Positions 33,836 to 43,321 of a DNA stretch of 64,000 nucleotides are shown piece after piece. A program made the translations under genes and the position numbers. Within the stretch, counting starts at the first letter, position 1, and each line of letters starts with the position of its first letter. Origin of the DNA: Streptomyces sp. H27-H5 (GTDB lineage: Bacteria; Actinomycetota; Actinomycetes; Streptomycetales; Streptomycetaceae); NCBI RefSeq assembly GCF_026627505.1, contig NZ_JAPNLK010000036.1:1-64000 (forward strand), given 5' to 3'. Under the pieces are notes generated by a model. It did no database searches and was not told the origin of the DNA. It saw only the letters and a list, made by a program, of their open reading frames with translations.

Positions 33836-34696
33836 TCAGAAACGGCGCAAAATCGCCGCTTTCGCCGTCGAGAACTCCTCGGCCGTGAGGAGGCCCGACG
33901 TGTGCAGCTCCCCGAGCTCGCGCAGTCGACGCAACAGCGCGTCGTGGTCCGCGCCGTCCGCCGCAAGCGCGGCCGGGGCCGGGGCGAGCGCGGCGGCCGG
34001 GTGCGGCAGGCGGGCCGCCACGGCCGCCGCGACCAGCGCGGTCGCCAGCTCCTTGCGGCCCATGCCGAACAGCTCCACCGCGTACGGGTCGTACTTGGGG
34101 GACGGCGGCGCCTGGGCGCCCGCCAGGGTGAACCGCAGCACGCCGTTGGAGAGCCCCCGGGACGGGGTCCACTCCACCGCCCGGACGTCGGCGACCCGGA
34201 ACTGCCGGGCGCCCGCCGACTGCTTGGCCTCCTCCGTCGCCCAGTTCCAGTCCAGGGTGATCCGGTCGCCGTCGAAGGCCGCCGTGCCGTCGCCCCCGCT
34301 CGCGGTGATCGGCACCGGCGGGCCCGGCAGCAGGTAGCGGTCGCTGGGCCCGGGATCCACCTGGTCCAGCAGGAGCGCGTTGCGCAGCTCGTCGACGAAG
34401 TACTCCGCCACTCCGGTGCGGTCCGACTCCACGGTCAGCCTGTAGGGGTCCGAGGTCTCCGGCAGCCGCCCGCCCGTCACCTGGATCAGCGGGTCGGCGC
34501 CGTCACGCGGCCGCAGCCGCAACCGGCCCGACTTGCGGCCCGGTTCGTAGGAGATGCCGGCGATCGCGCCCAGCGGCACGAGCAGTTCCCCGAGGGCCTG
34601 CCGCAGCGGGCCGACCTCCTTGTCGCGGCCCGGCACGATGCGCACCGCGTCCCCGTCGAAGGTCCACGTGCCGTCCTTCTGGATGATTTCCGCCAT
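33836..34696 (-). CDS. DUF4429 / SHOCT-domain protein
   Basis: A 286-residue soluble protein. Two copies of a strand-rich module (WTFDGDAVRIVPG with LGAIAGISYEPG, and AAFDGDRITLDW with VRAVEWTPSRG) fit DUF4429. The last 35 residues (LLRRLRELGELHTSGLLTAEEFSTAKAAIL) are a SHOCT motif, a short helical tail often found on membrane-associated or oligomerising proteins. The start ATG 34696. It is divergent from the hexosaminidase gene across 52 bp. Function unknown. Confidence 0.82.
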   Translation of the reverse strand: MAEIIQKDGTWTFDGDAVRIVPGRDKEVGPLRQALGELLVPLGAIAGISYEPGRKSGRLRLRPRDGADPLIQVTGGRLPETSDPYRLTVESDRTGVAEYFVDELRNALLLDQVDPGPSDRYLLPGPPVPITASGGDGTAAFDGDRITLDWNWATEEAKQSAGARQFRVADVRAVEWTPSRGLSNGVLRFTLAGAQAPPSPKYDPYAVELFGMGRKELATALVAAAVAARLPHPAAALAPAPAALAADGADHDALLRRLRELGELHTSGLLTAEEFSTAKAAILRRF

Positions 34697-34748
34697 CCCG
34701 CGATTCTCGCATCGGCGTGTCGTGCCCGATTGGCCTATACCTGAGGTC

Positions 34749-36344
34749 ATGAGAGTCCTGCGACGCACGCTCGGTGCCCTCCTCGTCCTCGGCGCGGCGG
34801 CCGTTTCCTGCACCGCCGCCCACGGTGACGACTCCCGGCCCGGGGGCGTGCGTGCCGCCGCGCCCACCCCCTACGAACGGCTGCTGCCCGCGCCCGTGTC
34901 CGCGCGGGCCGAGGGCGCCGGGTACGCGTTCGGGGCGGGCACGGTGATCCGTACCGCCCCGGGCTCCGGCGCGGAGGTGCGGCAGGTCGGGGAACGGCTC
35001 GCCGAGCAACTGCGCGGGGCCGTCGGCCTGCCGCTGCCCGTGGTGGCCGGGGCGGACGGGGACGGGATCCGGCTGCGGCTCGACCGGGGCGCGGGCGCGC
35101 TCGGCGAGGAGGGCTACCGGCTGGAGGCCGGCCCGAGCGGGGTCACGCTCACCGCGCGCACGCCCGAGGGGCTGTTCCACGCGGGGCAGACCCTGCGGCA
35201 ACTGGTGCCGGCGCGGGGCGCGGGGACGGTGCCGGGCGGGAGGGTGCAGGACACGCCGCGGTTCGCGTACCGGGGAGCCATGATCGACATCGCCCGCCAC
35301 TTCTTCCCGGTGGAGCAGGTGAAGCGGTACGTGGACCAGCTCGCCCAGTACAAGGTCAACACCCTGCACCTGCACCTGACCGACGACCAGGGCTGGCGGC
35401 TCGCGAGCGACTCCTGGCCGCGGCTCGCCGAGGTCGGCGGCGGCAGCGAGGTCGGCGGCGGTCCGGGCGGCCACTGGACGAAGGACGAGTACCGGGAACT
35501 GGTCGCGTACGCGGCCCGGCGGTACGTGGACGTCGTGCCCGAGATCGACATGCCCGGACACGTCAACGCGGCGCAGGCCTCCTACGCCGAGTTGAACTGC
35601 GACGGCAAGGCGCGCGAGCGGTACACCGGGATCAAGGTGGGCTTCAGCTCGCTGTGCGTGGGCAGCGAGCGGACGTACGAGTTCATCGACGAGGTGCTCG
35701 GCGAGGTCGCGGAGATGACCCCGGGGAAGTACCTGCACATCGGCGGGGACGAGGCGCACTCGACGCCGGCGGCGGACTACGCGGCCTTCATGGACCGGGC
35801 ACAGGCGGTCGTCGGCAAGTACGGCAAGACGGTGGTGGCCTGGCACCAGCTGGCCTCGGCGCGCCCGGCGGCGGGCGCGGTGCTCCAGTACTGGGGGCAC
35901 GACCGGACGTCGGCGGCCGAGAAGGCGGGCGTGGCGGCGGCGGCGAAGGCGGGCCACCCGGTGATCCTGTCCCCGGCGGACCGCGTCTACCTCGACATGA
36001 AGTACGACAAGGCGACGAAGCCGGGGTTGGCGTGGGCCGGGTACGTGCCGGTGCGGCGGGCCTACTCCTGGGATCCGGGCGCCTACCTGCCGGGGGTCCC
36101 CGAGTCGGCGGTGCTGGGTGTGGAGGCGCCGCTGTGGACCGAGACGGTCGCCACGCGCAAGGACTGGGAGCAGCTGGCGTTCCCCAGGGTGCTGGGGCTG
36201 GCCGAGCTGGGCTGGTCGCCGACGGCGGCACTGGACTGGGACCGCTACCGCGAGCGGCTGGCGGCCCAGGGCCCGCGGCTGGACGCGCAGGGCATCGACT
36301 ACTTCCGGGCGCCGGACGTTCCCTGGTCCCGGTCCCTGTCGTAG
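34749..36344 (+). CDS. Secreted GH20 beta-N-acetylhexosaminidase
   Basis: A 531-residue exported enzyme that removes terminal GlcNAc from chitin oligomers or wall fragments. The signal MRVLRRTLGALLVLGAAA ends at VSC, so it may be a lipoprotein. The N-terminal GH20b domain spans about 40-165, then the catalytic barrel with HLHLTDDQGWR, PEIDMPGHVNAA and HIGGDEAH, which holds the catalytic Asp-Glu pair. The start is ATG 34749. It ends 18 bp before the convergent desE stop. In S. coelicolor the des biosynthesis genes lie in this gap. Confidence 0.93.
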   Translation: MRVLRRTLGALLVLGAAAVSCTAAHGDDSRPGGVRAAAPTPYERLLPAPVSARAEGAGYAFGAGTVIRTAPGSGAEVRQVGERLAEQLRGAVGLPLPVVAGADGDGIRLRLDRGAGALGEEGYRLEAGPSGVTLTARTPEGLFHAGQTLRQLVPARGAGTVPGGRVQDTPRFAYRGAMIDIARHFFPVEQVKRYVDQLAQYKVNTLHLHLTDDQGWRLASDSWPRLAEVGGGSEVGGGPGGHWTKDEYRELVAYAARRYVDVVPEIDMPGHVNAAQASYAELNCDGKARERYTGIKVGFSSLCVGSERTYEFIDEVLGEVAEMTPGKYLHIGGDEAHSTPAADYAAFMDRAQAVVGKYGKTVVAWHQLASARPAAGAVLQYWGHDRTSAAEKAGVAAAAKAGHPVILSPADRVYLDMKYDKATKPGLAWAGYVPVRRAYSWDPGAYLPGVPESAVLGVEAPLWTETVATRKDWEQLAFPRVLGLAELGWSPTAALDWDRYRERLAAQGPRLDAQGIDYFRAPDVPWSRSLS

Positions 36345-36362
36345 GGGCGTCCGCGCCGGGGG

Positions 36363-37400
36363 TCAGCTGACCTTCTTGGCGCCCTGGATGGCCTTCGCGA
36401 GGTCCTCCAGCAGCTGGGCGCACTTCTCGTACGAGAAGATCGGCTCGGTCACGCGCGGGGTGATCTGGCCGGCCTTGACGGCGGGCATCCGGGTCCAGGT
36501 CGGCTTGGCCGCCAGGTCCTTCGGCTGCAGGGTGCCGGTGCGGTTGTCGAGCAGGACGAGGTCGGCCTTGTACTTGCCGGCGTTCTCCCAGCCGAGGCTC
36601 TCGAAGAAGCCGCCCTCGTCCAGCTTGTCCGGGGTGACGAACTCGACGCCGAGCGACTCGAAGTACTTCAGGTCGGCGGAGGTCTTCGGGGTGGAGACGT
36701 AGAACAGGTCGGCGGCGCCGGAGCCGACGAGCACCTTGATGCCCGGGTTCGCCTTGGTGGCCTCGCGGACCTTGGCGGAGGCGGCCTCGAAGCGGGCCTT
36801 GGCGTCCACGGTCTTCTTGGCGCTCATGTCGGCGCCGAGGGCCTTGGCGAGGTCCGCGGTGCGGGCCAGTGCCTTGTCCATGGAGACGTCGCCGCCGACC
36901 TTGATCGCGGCGGCCGGGGCCAGCTTCATGATCTTGCCCTTGGAGGCCTCCGGGACGTACCAGTACGAGCCGTCCCAGCTGTTGGTGACCAGGAGGTCGG
37001 GCTGGAGGGAGGCGTACTTCTCGACGTTGAACTCGTCGTAGACGTTGCCGAGGATCTGGACTTTGGAGATGTCCATCGAGCCGGCCTGGACGTCGGGCTT
37101 GCCGTCGGCGGTCTTGGTCGGGCCGAACACGCCCTTGACGCTCACACCGTAGTCGTGGAGGGCGGCGGCGGTGCCGGTGAAGGCGACGATGTTCTTCGGG
37201 GTGGACTTCGCGGAGACGTCCTTGCCGAGGTCGTCCTTGAAGGTCCAGGGGCCCGAGGCCGCGGCGGCCTTGTCCGCCTCGCCGGCTCCGTCCTTCGCCG
37301 TGTCGGCGCCGCACGCGGAGAGCGCCGCGACGAGGCCCAGGGCGCCGCCGGCCGCGATGAGACCGCGGCGGGTGAGGAGGGAGGATCGGGACTTGGGCAT
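36363..37400 (-). CDS. desE: Ferrioxamine-type siderophore-binding lipoprotein DesE
   Basis: A 345-residue substrate-binding lipoprotein of an iron-siderophore ABC transporter. The signal carries a twin-arginine-like LTRRGLIAAGG and the lipobox LSAC. The mature part has the PBP fold of FhuD type (NIVAFTGTAAALHDYG, QPDLLVTNSWDGSYWY). The start is ATG 37400. A DtxR-type iron box sits 52 bp upstream. Position next to acdH and the hexosaminidase matches SCO2780. No permease or ATPase gene is adjacent, and desABCD/desF are absent between it and the hexosaminidase. Confidence 0.85.
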   Translation of the reverse strand: MPKSRSSLLTRRGLIAAGGALGLVAALSACGADTAKDGAGEADKAAAASGPWTFKDDLGKDVSAKSTPKNIVAFTGTAAALHDYGVSVKGVFGPTKTADGKPDVQAGSMDISKVQILGNVYDEFNVEKYASLQPDLLVTNSWDGSYWYVPEASKGKIMKLAPAAAIKVGGDVSMDKALARTADLAKALGADMSAKKTVDAKARFEAASAKVREATKANPGIKVLVGSGAADLFYVSTPKTSADLKYFESLGVEFVTPDKLDEGGFFESLGWENAGKYKADLVLLDNRTGTLQPKDLAAKPTWTRMPAVKAGQITPRVTEPIFSYEKCAQLLEDLAKAIQGAKKVS

Positions 37401-37451
37401 GTCGATGTCCGCTTTCGTGCGTTCAGGGCGGCCACTGAGCCGTTCGGAAGG

Positions 37452-37468
37452 AAGGTTAGCCTAACCTT
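37452..37468. promoter_or_regulatory. Iron box (DmdR1/DtxR operator) of desE
   Basis: AAGGTTAGCCTAACCTT has perfect 8-bp arms around one base and agrees with the actinomycete iron box TTAGGTTAGGCTCACCTAA over its core AGGTTAGGCTNACCT. Located before desE, it predicts repression by iron-loaded DmdR1. Confidence 0.93.
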
Positions 37469-37482
37469 GGCTGAAATCGGTA

Positions 37483-37510
37483 AGGGGGCCCGGGTCTCCC
37501 CGGGCCCCCT
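37483..37510. terminator. 12-bp stem terminator after acdH
   Basis: AGGGGGCCCGGG (37483-37494) pairs with CCCGGGCCCCCT (37499-37510), loop TCTC, 43 bp beyond the acdH stop. It insulates desE from the operon behind it. Confidence 0.8.
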
Positions 37511-37552
37511 CGTGCGAGCTGCCGCCCGGCCGACCTCCCGGTCGGCGACCGG

Positions 37553-38713
37553 TCAGCCGGCGAAGCCCAGTTCGCGGGCGATCAGCATGCGCTGCACCTC
37601 GCTGGTGCCCTCGCCGATCTCCAGGATCTTCGAGTCCCGCCACATGCGGGCCACCGGGTACTCGTTCATGAACCCGTAGCCGCCGTGGATCTGCGTGGCC
37701 TCGCGGGCGTTGTCGACGGCGACCGTGGAGGAGTACAGCTTGGCGATCGCCGCCTCCTTCTTGAACGGCTCGCCGGCCACCAGCCGCGAGGCCGCGTCAC
37801 GCCAGCCGACACGGGCCATGTGGGCGCGCATCTCCATGTCGGCCAGCTTGAACTGGATGGCCTGGTTGTCGCCGATGGGCCGGCCGAAGGCCTTGCGCTC
37901 CTTGGCGTACTTCACCGACTCGTCGACACAGCCCTGGGCCAGGCCCGTGGCGAGCGCGGAGATGGCGATGCGGCCCTCGTCGAGGATCCGCAGGAACTGG
38001 GCGTAACCGCGGCCCTCCTGGCCGACCAGATTGGCCAGGGGCACCCGTACGTCCTGGAACGACAGCTCGCGGGTGTCGGAGGAGTTCCAGCCGACCTTGG
38101 AGTACGGGGCCGCCACCGTGAAGCCGGGCGTACCGGACGGCACGATGATCGAGGAGATCTCGGGCCGGCCGTCCGCCTTGCGCCCCGTCACCGCGGTGAC
38201 CGTGACCAGGCCGGTGATGTCCGTGCCGGAGTTGGTGATGAAGCACTTCGAGCCGTTGATCACCCACTCGTCACCGTCCTTGACGGCGGTCGTGCGGGTG
38301 CCGCCCGCGTCCGAGCCGCCGTCCGGCTCGGTCAGACCGAAGGCGCCCAGCACCTCGCCGGAGCACATCCTCGGCAGCCACTCCCGCTTCTGCTCCTCGG
38401 TGCCGAACAGGTGGATCGGCATGGCGCCGAGCGAGACGCCGGCCTCCAGGGTGATGGCGACCGAGGAGTCGACCCGGGCCAGCTCCTCCAGGGCGATGCC
38501 GAGGGCGAGGTAGTCGCCGCCCATGCCGCCGTACTCCTCCGGGAAGGGCAGGCCGAACAGGCCCATGCGGCCCATCTCGCGGACGATCTCGTACGGGAAC
38601 TCGTGCCGCTCGTACAGGTCGCCGATCTTGGGGGCGACGACGTCGTGCGCGAAGGCCTCGACGGTGCGGCGGAGTTCCTCGTGCTCGGGGGTGAGCCGGT
38701 GGTCGAGGGACAT
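37553..38713 (-). CDS. acdH: Short/branched-chain acyl-CoA dehydrogenase (isovaleryl-CoA type)
   Basis: A 386-residue FAD enzyme. FGLTEPDGGSDAGGTRTTA and CFITNSG are the FAD/substrate signatures, FGRPIGDNQAIQFKLADM follows, and EATQIHGGYGFMNEYPVARMWRD is the C-terminal signature. It likely oxidises isovaleryl-, isobutyryl- or methylbutyryl-CoA. AcdH of S. coelicolor (SCO2779) occupies the same place and is required for branched-chain amino-acid catabolism. The start ATG 38713 has AAGGAG upstream. It lies 7 bp after the HMG-CoA lyase stop and is last in the operon. Confidence 0.88.
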   Translation of the reverse strand: MSLDHRLTPEHEELRRTVEAFAHDVVAPKIGDLYERHEFPYEIVREMGRMGLFGLPFPEEYGGMGGDYLALGIALEELARVDSSVAITLEAGVSLGAMPIHLFGTEEQKREWLPRMCSGEVLGAFGLTEPDGGSDAGGTRTTAVKDGDEWVINGSKCFITNSGTDITGLVTVTAVTGRKADGRPEISSIIVPSGTPGFTVAAPYSKVGWNSSDTRELSFQDVRVPLANLVGQEGRGYAQFLRILDEGRIAISALATGLAQGCVDESVKYAKERKAFGRPIGDNQAIQFKLADMEMRAHMARVGWRDAASRLVAGEPFKKEAAIAKLYSSTVAVDNAREATQIHGGYGFMNEYPVARMWRDSKILEIGEGTSEVQRMLIARELGFAG

Positions 38714-38720
38714 GTCTTCG

Positions 38721-39653
38721 TTACTCCTTGTGGGAGAGGGCGCGGACGGTACGGGAGGGGCTGGGGCGCCCCAACCGCTCGGCCATCCACACGCTCGTGG
38801 CGGTGAGGGCGGCCAGGTCGACCCCGGTCTCGATGCCGAGGCCGTCGAGCATCCACACGAGGTCCTCGGTGGCCAGGTTGCCGGTCGCGCTCTTCGCGTA
38901 CGGGCAGCCGCCGAGGCCGCCGGCGGAGGCGTCGACCGTGGTCACGCCGTGCCGGAGCGCGGCGAGGGTGTTGGAGAGGGCCTGGCCGTAGGTGTCGTGG
39001 AAGTGGACACCGATCCGGTCGGTCCCCACGCCCTCCCCGTCGAGTCCGTCGAGCAGGGCCCGGACATGGCCCGGGGTGGCGACGCCGATGGTGTCGCCGA
39101 GGCTCAGTTCGTCGCAGCCCAGGTCCAGCAGGGCCTTGGCCACGGAGACCACCTGCGGGACGGGCACGGCGCCCTCCCAGGGGTCGCCGAAGCACATGGA
39201 GAGGTACCCGCGCACATGGGCCCCCTGCTCCTTCGCCCGGGCCACCACGGGCTCGAACATGGCCAGGGACTCGGCGACGGTCCGGTTGAGGTTGCGGGCC
39301 GCGAAGGTCTCCGTCGCGGAACCGAACACGGCGATCCGGTCCGCCCCGAGGGCGAGCGCGCGGTCCAGGCCGCGCTCGTTGGGGACGAGGACGGGAAGGT
39401 CGGCGGACACGTCGGAGAGCAGCGGGAAGAGCTGCTCCGCGTCCGCGAGCTGGGGCACCCACTTGGGGTGGACGAAGCTGGTGGCCTCGATGGTGGTGAG
39501 GCCGGCCGCGGCGAGCCGGTGGATGAACTCGGCCTTCACCTCGGTCGGTACGGGCGTCTTCTCGTTCTGCAGTCCGTCGCGGGCACCCACCTCGTGGATG
39601 CGGACGCGGGTCGGCAGCCCGGGATCGGGGACCGTCATGGGCAGGCCGTTCAC
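38721..39653 (-). CDS. Hydroxymethylglutaryl-CoA lyase
   Basis: A 310-residue TIM-barrel enzyme splitting HMG-CoA to acetoacetate and acetyl-CoA, the final step of leucine degradation. RIHEVGARDGLQNE binds the metal and substrate, EATSFVHPKWVPQLAD follows, VHFHDTYGQALSNTLAAL carries metal-binding His, and GLGGCPYAKSATGNLATEDLVWML contains the catalytic Cys loop. The start is GTG 39653 overlapping the carboxylase stop (GTGA); ATG 39638 is possible. Confidence 0.93.
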   Translation of the reverse strand: MNGLPMTVPDPGLPTRVRIHEVGARDGLQNEKTPVPTEVKAEFIHRLAAAGLTTIEATSFVHPKWVPQLADAEQLFPLLSDVSADLPVLVPNERGLDRALALGADRIAVFGSATETFAARNLNRTVAESLAMFEPVVARAKEQGAHVRGYLSMCFGDPWEGAVPVPQVVSVAKALLDLGCDELSLGDTIGVATPGHVRALLDGLDGEGVGTDRIGVHFHDTYGQALSNTLAALRHGVTTVDASAGGLGGCPYAKSATGNLATEDLVWMLDGLGIETGVDLAALTATSVWMAERLGRPSPSRTVRALSHKE

Positions 39654-41659
39654 TCGGCGCCCTCCTCTTCCTCCGGGGTGACCACGGCCAGGATCTGGTC
39701 CATGGCGACGGTGGTGCCGGGGGTCACGTCGAGCTCGGTGACCGTGCCGGCGTGCGGGGCGGAGATGACGTGCTCCATCTTCATCGCCTCCACCACGAGC
39801 AGGCTCTGGCCGGCCGTCACCCGATCCCCGACGGCCACCTTCACGACGGTGACGGTGCCGGGCATCGGGGCCGCCAGCGTGCCCGCGCCGCCGTGGCCGC
39901 GGCCGGTGAGCGCCGCGGCGACGGGGTCGTGGCGCTGGAGGTGCCAGGAGTCGCCGTCACGGCCGAGCCAGGTCCCCTCCGGAGAGGCGGCGTGCGCGAA
40001 GCGGTGGGTGACGCCGTCGAGTTCCACCGTGACCGTGTCGGGGGTCCGGGCCACGACACGGCCGCGGGCCGGTGTGCCGGCGCCCCCCGACAGGATCTCC
40101 GTGTCGGGGCCGGCCGGGCGGGTGCGGATCGCCACCGGGTCCAGGCCCGGGAGGCGGAAGTGGTGGACCGTCCAGGCGGGGGTGCCGCCCAGGCGCCAGC
40201 CGTCGGCGGCGTCGAACGGGTCCACCCACCCTCCCGGCCCCGCGGGCGCGGGCTCCTCGGCGAGCAGCGCCGCCGCCGCGTACACCTCGTCCGGGATCCC
40301 CTCCGGGAGCAGGGACGCCAGGTCGCGCTCGACCAGCCCGGTGTCGAGGTCGCCCGACACCACGTCGGGGTGTGCCAGCAGCCGCCGCAGGAAACCGGCG
40401 TTGGTCTGCACGCCCAGGATCACGGTGTCCGCGAGGGCCCCGCGCAGCACCCGCAGGGCGGCCGCGCGGTCGGGCCCGTACGCGATGACCTTGGACAGCA
40501 TCGGGTCGTAGGCGGAACCCACCGGCACGCCCGCCGTCAGACCGGAGTCGGTGCGCACGGCGCCGCCGGACGGCTCCGACAGGGCCAGGACCGTACCGCC
40601 CGAGGGCAGGAACCCGCGGGCCGGGTCCTCGGCGCAGACACGGGCCTCGATGGCGTGGCCGGTCAGGGTCACGTCCTCCTGCCCGAACCCGAGCGGAGCC
40701 CCCGCCGCGACCCGCAGCTGCTGCTCGACCAGGTCGAGTCCGGTGATCAGCTCCGTCACCGGGTGCTCCACCTGGAGGCGCGTGTTCATCTCCATGAAGT
40801 AGTACGAGGACGGGTCGCCGCCCGGCACGATGAACTCCACGGTGCCCGCGCCGACGTACCCGCAGGAACGGGCCGCCTCCACGGCGGCCGCGCCCATCGA
40901 CGCCCGCAGCCGCGGCGTCAGCAGGACCGACGGGGCCTCCTCGGCGACCTTCTGGTGGCGGCGCTGGAGCGAGCACTCCCGCTCGCCCAGGTGCACCACG
41001 TTGCCGTGCGCGTCCGCCAGCACCTGGATCTCGATGTGCCGCGGCCGGTCCACCCACCGCTCGACGAGCAGGGTGTCGTCACCGAAGGAGGACCGGGCCT
41101 CGCGCCGCGCCGCGGCGATCTCCTCGCCGAGCAGCTCCGCGTCGCGGACCAGCCGCATGCCCTTGCCGCCGCCGCCCGCGGAGGGCTTCAGCAGCACCGG
41201 CATGCCGATCTTCTCGGCGGCGGAGACCAGTTCGGCGTCGGTGAGGCCGCTGCCGGAGGAGCCGGGGACGACGGGCACGCCCGCCTCCTTCACCGTCTCC
41301 TTCGCCCGGATCTTGTCGCCCATCAGGGAGATCGCGCTCGCCGGGGGCCCGATGAAGGCCAGCCCGGCCTCCGCGCAGGCCGCCGCGAAGGCGGCGTTCT
41401 CCGCGAGGAAGCCGTACCCGGGGTGGACGGCCTCGGCGCCGGTGCGGCGGGCCGCGTCCAGCAGCCGCTCCACCGACAGGTAGCTCTCGGCGGCGGCCGC
41501 CGGGCCGATCCGGACGGCCGTGTCGGCCTCCCGTACGTGACGGGCGTCCGCGTCGGCGTCGCTGAAGACGGCCACGGAGCGGATGCCGAGCTCCCGCAGG
41601 GTGCGGATGACCCGGACCGCGATCTCGCCGCGGTTCGCGACCAGAACAGTGCTGAACAT
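39650..41659 (-). CDS. Methylcrotonyl-CoA (acyl-CoA) carboxylase, biotin subunit
   Basis: A 669-residue subunit: biotin carboxylase (1-445; KPSAGGGGKGMRLV is the ATP loop, then MEMNTRLQVEHPVTE), a linker, and a C-terminal biotin carrier domain with EAMKMEH, whose Lys is biotinylated. With the next gene it carboxylates 3-methylcrotonyl-CoA. The start ATG 41659 (MFSTVLVANRGE) is typical; GTG 41674 in frame is possible. Substrate assignment rests on the partner subunit and the HMG-CoA lyase neighbour. Confidence 0.9.
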   Translation of the reverse strand: MFSTVLVANRGEIAVRVIRTLRELGIRSVAVFSDADADARHVREADTAVRIGPAAAAESYLSVERLLDAARRTGAEAVHPGYGFLAENAAFAAACAEAGLAFIGPPASAISLMGDKIRAKETVKEAGVPVVPGSSGSGLTDAELVSAAEKIGMPVLLKPSAGGGGKGMRLVRDAELLGEEIAAARREARSSFGDDTLLVERWVDRPRHIEIQVLADAHGNVVHLGERECSLQRRHQKVAEEAPSVLLTPRLRASMGAAAVEAARSCGYVGAGTVEFIVPGGDPSSYYFMEMNTRLQVEHPVTELITGLDLVEQQLRVAAGAPLGFGQEDVTLTGHAIEARVCAEDPARGFLPSGGTVLALSEPSGGAVRTDSGLTAGVPVGSAYDPMLSKVIAYGPDRAAALRVLRGALADTVILGVQTNAGFLRRLLAHPDVVSGDLDTGLVERDLASLLPEGIPDEVYAAAALLAEEPAPAGPGGWVDPFDAADGWRLGGTPAWTVHHFRLPGLDPVAIRTRPAGPDTEILSGGAGTPARGRVVARTPDTVTVELDGVTHRFAHAASPEGTWLGRDGDSWHLQRHDPVAAALTGRGHGGAGTLAAPMPGTVTVVKVAVGDRVTAGQSLLVVEAMKMEHVISAPHAGTVTELDVTPGTTVAMDQILAVVTPEEEEGAE

Positions 41660-41675
41660 CAGTGAGGTCCTCACG

Positions 41676-43292
41676 TCACATACGGAAGATGCCGAAGCCC
41701 GAGTCGCCCAACGGGGCGTTCGCGCACGCGGTCAGGGCCAGCCCGAGCACCTGTCGGGTCTCCAGGGGGTCGATGACCCCGTCGTCCCAGAGGCGGGCGG
41801 TGGCGTAGTAGGCGTTGCCCTGTTCCTCGTACTGCGCGCGGACCGGGGCCTTGAAGGCCTCCTCGTCCTCGGCCGGCCACTCCTGGCCCGCGCCCTCGAT
41901 CTGGTCGCGCTTGACGGTGGCCAGCACGGAGGCCGCCTGCTCGCCGCCCATCACCGAGATCTTCGCGTTGGGCCACATCCACAGGAAGCGCGGCGAGTAG
42001 GCCCGCCCGCACATCGAGTAGTTGCCCGCCCCGTAGGAACCGCCGACGACCACCGTCAGCTTCGGGACCCGGGCGCACGCCACGGCCGTCACCATCTTGG
42101 CGCCGTGCTTGGCGATGCCGCCGGCCTCGTAGTCGCGGCCGACCATGAACCCCGAGATGTTCTGGAGGAAGAGGAGCGGGATGCCGCGCTGGTCGCACAG
42201 CTCGATGAAGTGCGCGCCCTTCTGGGCGGACTCGGAGAAGAGGATGCCGTTGTTGGCGATGATGCCGACGGGGTGTCCGTGGATCCGGGCGAAACCGGTG
42301 ACCAGCGTCTGCCCGAACTCCGCCTTGAACTCCTGGAAGCGGGACCCGTCCACGACCCGGGCGATGACCTCGCGGGCGTCGTAGGGGGTGCGGGAGTCGA
42401 CCGGCACCGCGCCGTACAGGCCGTACGGGTCCACCTTCGGCTCCTCGGGAGCCTCGACCGACCAGGGCAGGGCCGCACGGTCGGGCAGCGTCGCCACGAT
42501 GTTCCGTACGATCCGCAGCGCGTGCGCGTCGTCCTCCGCGAGGTGGTCGGTCACGCCCGACACCCGTGAGTGGACCTCGCCGCCGCCGAGCTCCTCGGCC
42601 GTGACGACCTCGCCCGTCGCGGCCTTCACCAGCGGCGGGCCACCGAGGAAGATCGTGCCCTGGCCGCGCACGATGACGGCCTCGTCGCTCATGGCCGGGA
42701 CGTACGCCCCGCCGGCGGTGCAGGAGCCGAGCACGGCCGCGATCTGCGGGATGCCGGCGCCGGACATGCGGGCCTGGTTGTAGAAGATGCGGCCGAAGTG
42801 CTCCCGGTCGGGGAAGACCTCGTCCTGCATGGGCAGGAAGGCGCCGCCGGAGTCGACCAGGTAGAGGCAGGGGAGACGATTCTCCAGCGCCACCTCCTGG
42901 GCGCGCAGGTGCTTCTTGACGGTCATCGGGTAGTAGGTGCCGCCCTTGACGGTGGCGTCGTTCGCGACGATGACGCACTCGCGGCCGCTGACCCGGCCGA
43001 TGCCCGCGATGACCCCGGCGGCCGGGGCCGCGCCCCCGTACATGCCCTCGGCGGCCAACGGGGCCAGCTCCAGGAAGGGCGATCCGGGGTCGAGGAGGGC
43101 GTCCACGCGGTCGCGGGGAAGCAGCTTCCCGCGGGCGGTGTGGCGGGCGCGGGCCCGCTCCCCGCCGCCCAGGCGGGCCGTCTCCAGCCGGGCGCGCAGG
43201 CCCTCGGCCAGTTCGCGGTGGGCGGCCTCGTTGGTCCGCCAGGCCTCGGACGCCGGGTCCGCGGCGCTCGTCAGCACTGGTGCCTGCTGCAT
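41676..43292 (-). CDS. Methylcrotonyl-CoA carboxylase, carboxyltransferase subunit
   Basis: A 538-residue carboxyltransferase. VANDATVKGGTYYPMTVKKHLRAQE distinguishes the methylcrotonyl type from propionyl/acetyl types. GSCTAGGAYVPAMSDEAVIV and ISGFMVGRDYEAGGIAKHGAKMV form the acyl-CoA and biotin sites. The start ATG 43292 has GGGAG 9 bases upstream. First gene of the leucine-degradation operon, divergent from the TetR gene. A methylglutaconyl-CoA hydratase is not present in the cluster. Confidence 0.92.
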   Translation of the reverse strand: MQQAPVLTSAADPASEAWRTNEAAHRELAEGLRARLETARLGGGERARARHTARGKLLPRDRVDALLDPGSPFLELAPLAAEGMYGGAAPAAGVIAGIGRVSGRECVIVANDATVKGGTYYPMTVKKHLRAQEVALENRLPCLYLVDSGGAFLPMQDEVFPDREHFGRIFYNQARMSGAGIPQIAAVLGSCTAGGAYVPAMSDEAVIVRGQGTIFLGGPPLVKAATGEVVTAEELGGGEVHSRVSGVTDHLAEDDAHALRIVRNIVATLPDRAALPWSVEAPEEPKVDPYGLYGAVPVDSRTPYDAREVIARVVDGSRFQEFKAEFGQTLVTGFARIHGHPVGIIANNGILFSESAQKGAHFIELCDQRGIPLLFLQNISGFMVGRDYEAGGIAKHGAKMVTAVACARVPKLTVVVGGSYGAGNYSMCGRAYSPRFLWMWPNAKISVMGGEQAASVLATVKRDQIEGAGQEWPAEDEEAFKAPVRAQYEEQGNAYYATARLWDDGVIDPLETRQVLGLALTACANAPLGDSGFGIFRM

Positions 43293-43321
43293 CGGTCGAG
43301 CTCCCTTGCTCGGTGCACGCG

